Positions 60,311 to 64,000 of a DNA stretch of 64,000 nt are shown one piece after another. A program made the translations under genes and the position numbers. Origin of the DNA: Mesobacillus sp. AQ2 (GTDB taxonomy: Bacteria > Bacillota > Bacilli > Bacillales > Cytobacillaceae); the NCBI RefSeq assembly GCF_030122805.1, contig NZ_CP126080.1, positions 2,113,001-2,177,000 on the forward strand, given 5' to 3'. The notes under the pieces were generated by a model that was not told where the DNA came from, did no database searches, and saw nothing but the letters and a program-made list of their open reading frames with translations. Position 1 is the first letter of the stretch. Each line of letters starts with the position of its first letter.

Positions 60311-60856
60311 ATGGCTAAAATTCAACCAATGGAAACAAACAGGCTTATCCTGAGGGAACTTAGTGAAGAGGATTATGAAGATATTCATGAATTTAAGTCA
60401 GATAAAAAAGTGGTTAAATATTTAACTTGGAGTCCTAATAGCAGAGAACAAACATTACATAGCCTTAAAAAGCAGATTGCTTTTCAAAACGAAGAAAACC
60501 GACAAATCTATGTTTTAGCGGTTGTAATAAAAAATACTAAAAAAGTCATCGGTAATGCTTTGTTTATGGTAAGAGATCAAGACTTTATAACAGCGGAAAT
60601 CGGATATTTTATTAACTCAAACTACTGGAAACAAGGATACGGAATTGAAATTGTTAACGGATTATTATATTTAGGGTTTAATACTATGGATATCCATAGG
60701 ATATATGCAGTATGTGATGCAGAAAATGCTGGTTCAGTCAATCTTTTAAGGAGAATAGGTTTCCGGCAGGAAGGTCATTTTATTAAAAACTTGAAGGTAA
60801 AAGGACAATGGAGAGATCATTTTCTATTTGCTATGTTAAAAGAGGAGTTTAAATAA
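60311..60856 (+). CDS. GNAT-family acetyltransferase, RimJ/RimL type
   Basis: 181 residues. METNRLILRELSEEDYEDIHEF opens, ITAEIGYFINSNYWKQGYGIEIVNGLL (Q-G-Y-G) is motif A and YAVCDAENAGSVNLLRRIGFRQEG motif B, the RimJ/L pattern for N-terminal or small-molecule acetylation. TGGAGGT at 60296-60302 serves ATG 60311; the ATG at 60307 is out of frame. Last gene of the island. Confidence 0.92.
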   Translation: MAKIQPMETNRLILRELSEEDYEDIHEFKSDKKVVKYLTWSPNSREQTLHSLKKQIAFQNEENRQIYVLAVVIKNTKKVIGNALFMVRDQDFITAEIGYFINSNYWKQGYGIEIVNGLLYLGFNTMDIHRIYAVCDAENAGSVNLLRRIGFRQEGHFIKNLKVKGQWRDHFLFAMLKEEFK

Positions 60857-61017
60857 GTTTCCTCGTTGGGATTTTTTTTAGGTTAAGGTAAGCCTCCAGT
60901 GTCTCACAAGACTCCGTAAGGTAGACTTTGTTCAAAGCAGTAAACGTAAACTATGACCAAGAAATGTTTGACAAAGGAAAAAGAAAGGCGTAGCTTATTA
61001 TATTATTCCCATATAGA

Positions 61018-61165
61018 CCTTTTTGCCGAATCTTTGAGCGGGGGAACCAATTTCTGATAAACATTGTTTATCTTGGGGTGAATCTTAGCATATTAAAGCT
61101 AGGAAGGGATACTCTCAGTCCCTAATCCGACAGCTAACTCCGCAGGTGCTATAGAGAGAAGGGTT
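61018..61165 (+). promoter_or_regulatory. c-di-AMP riboswitch (ydaO/yuaA family)
   Basis: The conserved cores occur in order: GCCGAATCTT, GGGGGAACCAATTT, TTGGGGTGAATCTT, AGGAAGGGATACTCT, AGTCCCTAATCCGACAGCTAACTCCGCAGG (read in pieces at about 61110-61145) and the closing GAGAGAAGG. This is the ydaO/yuaA class that senses c-di-AMP and turns off potassium uptake genes. It is followed by a terminator and ktrA, the classical target. A TTGACA at 60968 may belong to its promoter. Confidence 0.93.
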
Positions 61166-61178
61166 GATGAACGCCATT

Positions 61179-61209
61179 GGCCATTCTTTAGTATAGAATG
61201 GTCTTTTTT
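61179..61209 (+). terminator. Riboswitch expression-platform terminator
   Basis: GGCCATTCT and AGAATGGTC pair around seven bases, then TTTTTT; located between the aptamer and ktrA. Confidence 0.85.
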
Positions 61210-61239
61210 ATTTTTAAATAGAAGGGATGTGTAGGAGCA

Positions 61240-61896
61240 GTGAAAAAGCAATATGCTGTTTTGGGCTTGGGCCGTTTTGGAGGAAGCCTTGTAAAAGAGT
61301 TCTATGAATTAGGTGCAGAGGTTTTAGCAATTGACATTGATCAGGATAAAGTCGATCAGTATTCTCAATATGTTACCCATGCCGTACAATTCAACGGTAT
61401 TGATGAAGAAGGGCTTAAACAAGTCGGGATAAAAAATATTGATCATGTTTTTGTTTCTTTTGGAGGGAATATTGAATCAAGTGTTTTGACATGCCTGATT
61501 TTAAAGGAAATGGGTGTACCCAAGGTCTGGGCCAAAGCACATAATGATAATCATGCAAAAGTTCTTGAAAAAGTCGGTGCAGACCGGGTGATCCATCCGG
61601 AGCGTGATATGGCTAAAAGGATTGCGAACCATATATTCTCTGATAAGATCATTGATTACATTGAGTTGTCGGAAAAGTATAGTATGGTTGAGATTGTTGC
61701 TACGAAAAAAATACATAATAAGTCATTAACGGACCTGGATATAAGGGCGAGATATGGATGCAATATTGTAGGCATTCTAAGAGGGCAAGAAATCATTGTT
61801 TCCCCTCCTGCAGAAGAGGTCATTTCTATGGGAGATGTACTGATTGTGATGGGCCGCAACTCTGATATTAACCGTTTCGAGAAAGAGGGGGTATAG
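61240..61896 (+). CDS. ktrA: KtrA, RCK subunit of potassium uptake
   Basis: 218 residues. N-terminal RCK Rossmann domain LGLGRFGGSLVKEFYELG near 8, acidic EVLAIDIDQDKVDQY, and a RCK_C domain from about 140. It gates the KtrB channel by ATP/ADP and c-di-AMP binding. GTG 61240 follows GTAGGAG. Next gene starts on the base after its stop, so the two are coupled. Confidence 0.95.
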   Translation: MKKQYAVLGLGRFGGSLVKEFYELGAEVLAIDIDQDKVDQYSQYVTHAVQFNGIDEEGLKQVGIKNIDHVFVSFGGNIESSVLTCLILKEMGVPKVWAKAHNDNHAKVLEKVGADRVIHPERDMAKRIANHIFSDKIIDYIELSEKYSMVEIVATKKIHNKSLTDLDIRARYGCNIVGILRGQEIIVSPPAEEVISMGDVLIVMGRNSDINRFEKEGV

Positions 61897-63219
61897 GTGA
61901 AACACCGCGTCATTAACCTGAATCCTTCTCAGCTACTTGTTTTGGTCTTTGCTGTGTTTATCTTCATAGGCACGATTTTGTTGAAATTGCCTTTTGCAAC
62001 GGAGGACTCAATTACCTGGCTGAATGCTTTGTTCACAGCTACATCAGCTATGACAGTTACAGGTCTGGCTGTCGTTGATACAGAATCAGCCTTTACTCTA
62101 TTTGGTGAAATAGTGATTGTCTCCCTGATTCAATTGGGAGGACTGGGAATCATGTCTTTTGCAATCCTTATCTATATGGTGTTAGGGAAGAAAATTGGAA
62201 TCAAACAGCGGATCGTCGTGCAGCAGGCATTAAATCAAACATCTATCGGCGGGGTTATCTTGTTAGTCAGGAATTTGTTCATCTTTTCCTTAACGATTGA
62301 AGCAATTGCCATGCTCCTGCTGGCTATCCGCTGGGTGCCCCAATTTGGTTGGGGTAAAGGGCTTTATTATAGTTTTTTTCATTCCATTTCAGCGTTTAAC
62401 AATGCCGGTTTTGCATTATGGTCCGACAGTTTGATGGGATTCGTGGGGGATCCAATCATCAATATTGTGATTACATTGCTATTTATCATTGGGGGAATCG
62501 GATTTACGGTTTTAGCTGACATGTGGAGGAAAAAGCGCTTCCGTAAATTGAGCCTCCACTCCAAGATGATGATCATCGGTACATTCATTATTAACCTCGT
62601 GGCAATGTTCATTATTTTTATCCTGGAATACCATAACCCCAATACACTCGGAGGATTGAATTCACTAGGTGATAAATTGTGGGCTTCTTATTTCCAGGCA
62701 GTAACACCGCGAACTGCGGGATTTAACTCCCTGGATATATCGGCCTTACAGGAAGATACGATCTTCTTATTTTTAATCCTTATGTTCATAGGTGCAGGAA
62801 GTGCATCTACTGGGGGAGGCATAAAACTAACAACGTTTTTGGTCATATTATTTTCGGTCATTACGTTCCTTAAAGGAAAAGAAGAAACCGTGCTCGGAAA
62901 AAGGGCAATCAGCCTTACGATTGTTTTGCGTTCATTGGCGATCTCGACAATTGCACTTTTTTTAATTTGTTTGGGGATTTTTATTATGAATATTACGGAA
63001 GAAGCTCCATTCATTCAAGTTGTTTTTGAAGTTATATCGGCATTTGGTACTGTAGGATTATCAATGGGAATAACAGGGTCACTTACCGCAATTGGGAAAG
63101 CAGTGATTATATTTGTTATGTTTGCAGGGAAGCTAGGCCCATTGACAATGGCTTTTTCTCTTGCAAATGCAACTGAATCACGAATTAAGTATCCAAGGGA
63201 AGATGTACTCACAGGGTGA
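61897..63219 (+). CDS. ktrB: KtrB, membrane subunit of potassium uptake
   Basis: 440 residues, four M1-P-M2 repeats of a TrkH/KtrB channel. Selectivity-filter-like loops are TSAMTVTGLAV (first), HSISAFNNAGFAL (second), AVTPRTAGFNSL (third) and ISAFGTVGLSMG (fourth); the third repeat is followed by the glycine-rich intramembrane gate loop GAGSASTGGGIKLTT. It carries K+ into the cell with sodium. GTG 61897 follows AGAGGGGGTATAG. Confidence 0.96.
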   Translation: MKHRVINLNPSQLLVLVFAVFIFIGTILLKLPFATEDSITWLNALFTATSAMTVTGLAVVDTESAFTLFGEIVIVSLIQLGGLGIMSFAILIYMVLGKKIGIKQRIVVQQALNQTSIGGVILLVRNLFIFSLTIEAIAMLLLAIRWVPQFGWGKGLYYSFFHSISAFNNAGFALWSDSLMGFVGDPIINIVITLLFIIGGIGFTVLADMWRKKRFRKLSLHSKMMIIGTFIINLVAMFIIFILEYHNPNTLGGLNSLGDKLWASYFQAVTPRTAGFNSLDISALQEDTIFLFLILMFIGAGSASTGGGIKLTTFLVILFSVITFLKGKEETVLGKRAISLTIVLRSLAISTIALFLICLGIFIMNITEEAPFIQVVFEVISAFGTVGLSMGITGSLTAIGKAVIIFVMFAGKLGPLTMAFSLANATESRIKYPREDVLTG

Positions 63220-63254
63220 GGCATTTCCGCTATTACCTTTAATGAAAATAAATG

Positions 63255-63288
63255 AAAATCGCTTAACAATGACGTTAAGCGATTTTTT
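63255..63288 (+). terminator. Terminator after ktrAB
   Basis: AAAATCGCTTAAC-aatgac-GTTAAGCGATTTTTT, thirteen perfect pairs with T run; arms are the same as at 41816. Confidence 0.9.
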
Positions 63289-63340
63289 AATTTCTATTAT
63301 CATCAGTGGTTTTTAGTCATAGCTACTGGTCTTCCAAGAC

Positions 63341-64000
63341 TTAAGGATTGGTTGACCATAATCCAGCTGTTTTCACAAGAACTCTTGGATGCAGTTTCAA
63401 TCCTGCAACAAGAAGGTCTGCTAAATCCTCTGGCTGCATGACATTTTCAGGGTTCCCGCTGATCAGATTGCTTTCGACAGCGAGGTCGGTTGCCACAGTA
63501 CTTGGTGTCAAAGCCGTTACGCGCACATTATTTTTCCTGACTTCAAGCATCAGTGATTCTGTCAGTCCGAGGACTGCGAATTTAGAAGCAGAGTAAGCAC
63601 TAGTGACTGGCGCTCCTTTTTGGCCAGCAGTGGAGGAGATATTCACAATGTCTCCGGATTTTCTTTCGATCATTTCTGGCAGAACCGCTCTTGTAACGTT
63701 ATAAACTCCCATCAGGTTTACGCGGACAATCTTTTCCCATTCTTCAGGGGATAAATCCATAAAGCCGCCAAACTTTGCGATTCCTGCATTGTTGACTAGA
63801 ATATCAATCGCACCCAGGTCTGATTTGATATGCTCCACGGCATGCTGTACCGCTTCAAGATCAGATACATCTGCTGAGGCAGCGGAAATATTAACATCAT
63901 ACTGCTCGAGTTCTTCAGTCAGTTTTTCAAGATTGGACATCGTTAAGCCAATCAATCCTAGATTAACTCCTTCTTTAGCCAAAGCAATCGCAACTGCTCG
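63341..64000 (-). CDS. Short-chain dehydrogenase (FabG-like), 5' end beyond window
   Basis: At least 219 residues; the coding frame runs off the window edge ([18 protein letters not shown]). The glycine-rich cofactor motif is just outside. Visible are the SADVSD adenine contact, [12 protein letters not shown], the Ser of [10 protein letters not shown], and the catalytic YSASK (Tyr-x-x-x-Lys). C-terminal [22 protein letters not shown] is typical of Bacillus 3-ketoacyl-ACP reductase-like SDRs. The TTG at 63982 is an internal codon, not the start. Substrate unknown. Confidence 0.9.
   Translation of the reverse strand, partial: RAVAIALAKEGVNLGLIGLTMSNLEKLTEELEQYDVNISAASADVSDLEAVQHAVEHIKSDLGAIDILVNNAGIAKFGGFMDLSPEEWEKIVRVNLMGVYNVTRAVLPEMIERKSGDIVNISSTAGQKGAPVTSAYSASKFAVLGLTESLMLEVRKNNVRVTALTPSTVATDLAVESNLISGNPENVMQPEDLADLLVAGLKLHPRVLVKTAGLWSTNP

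Noticed and set aside
60961..61007. Complete SigA promoter for the riboswitch
   Set aside because: TTGACA is present at 60968, but the nearest TATTAT/TATATT lies 22 or more bases away, too far for a standard spacer.

Overview
The window reads as chromosome of a low-GC, Gram-positive spore-former of the family Bacillaceae (Bacillus/Mesobacillus-like). The reasons are purine-rich Shine-Dalgarno sequences close to AGGAGGTGAT, frequent TTG and GTG starts, strong U-run terminators, a short TatA, an Spx protein, an RsbR-like STAS protein, an IDEAL-domain protein, KtrAB behind a c-di-AMP (ydaO/yuaA) riboswitch, and a heterocycloanthracin/sonorensin-type thiazole peptide locus. No rRNA, tRNA, CRISPR array, transposase or prophage was seen.

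Layout. 1-9 kb: YqcI/YcgG protein, sulfide:quinone oxidoreductase behind a promoter with a CsoR/CstR-like dyad, DCC thiol-disulfide protein, fibronectin-like protein, EamA transporter, a fused alpha/beta-barrel-Nudix protein, a DUF2975/HTH pair and DUF817. 9-21 kb: LigB-type dioxygenase, ferritin-like DUF2202 protein, TatA, a beta-propeller membrane operon, a ten-unit 53-bp tandem repeat array, TerC with a structured leader, an acetolactate-synthase-like plus aldehyde dehydrogenase operon, and a nucleotidyltransferase/patatin pair beside an SMC-like ATPase. 21-26 kb: YnfA, a glutaredoxin with an in-frame TGA at the first active-site cysteine, signal peptidase I, a catalase remnant, an RsbR-like protein and an AIM24 protein.

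26.5-33.3 kb is a TOMM (thiazole/oxazole-modified peptide) locus: a 14-Cys precursor, a terminator, an E1/ThiF-like protein, a YcaO cyclodehydratase, a SagB-type dehydrogenase and an esterase. Two small paralogous Cys-rich proteins lie downstream (33.4 and 39.2 kb). 39.6-41.0 kb holds a compact local regulon: spx, an Rrf2 repressor and an IDEAL-domain gene, carrying four copies of one operator (TGTAA-N9-TTACA).

41-48 kb has envelope and stress genes: L,D-transpeptidase, DUF421, YtkA-like lipoprotein, and an HxlR regulator divergent from a CatE-like dioxygenase. 48.4-60.9 kb is an accessory island of single small enzymes (MFS with its HTH regulator, GNATs, HAD, WYL regulator, DJ-1/PfpI, VOC, DinB, metallo-beta-lactamase, alpha/beta hydrolase), with a short motif recurring between genes. 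61-63.2 kb is the riboswitch-controlled ktrAB potassium uptake operon. The window ends inside an SDR gene.

Most distinctive points: the candidate selenocysteine glutaredoxin with a SECIS-like hairpin, the TOMM cluster with the two Cys-rich paralogs, the Spx/Rrf2 operator set, and four different families of short tandem intergenic repeats. All function names come from reading the sequence against remembered protein families; nothing was searched.
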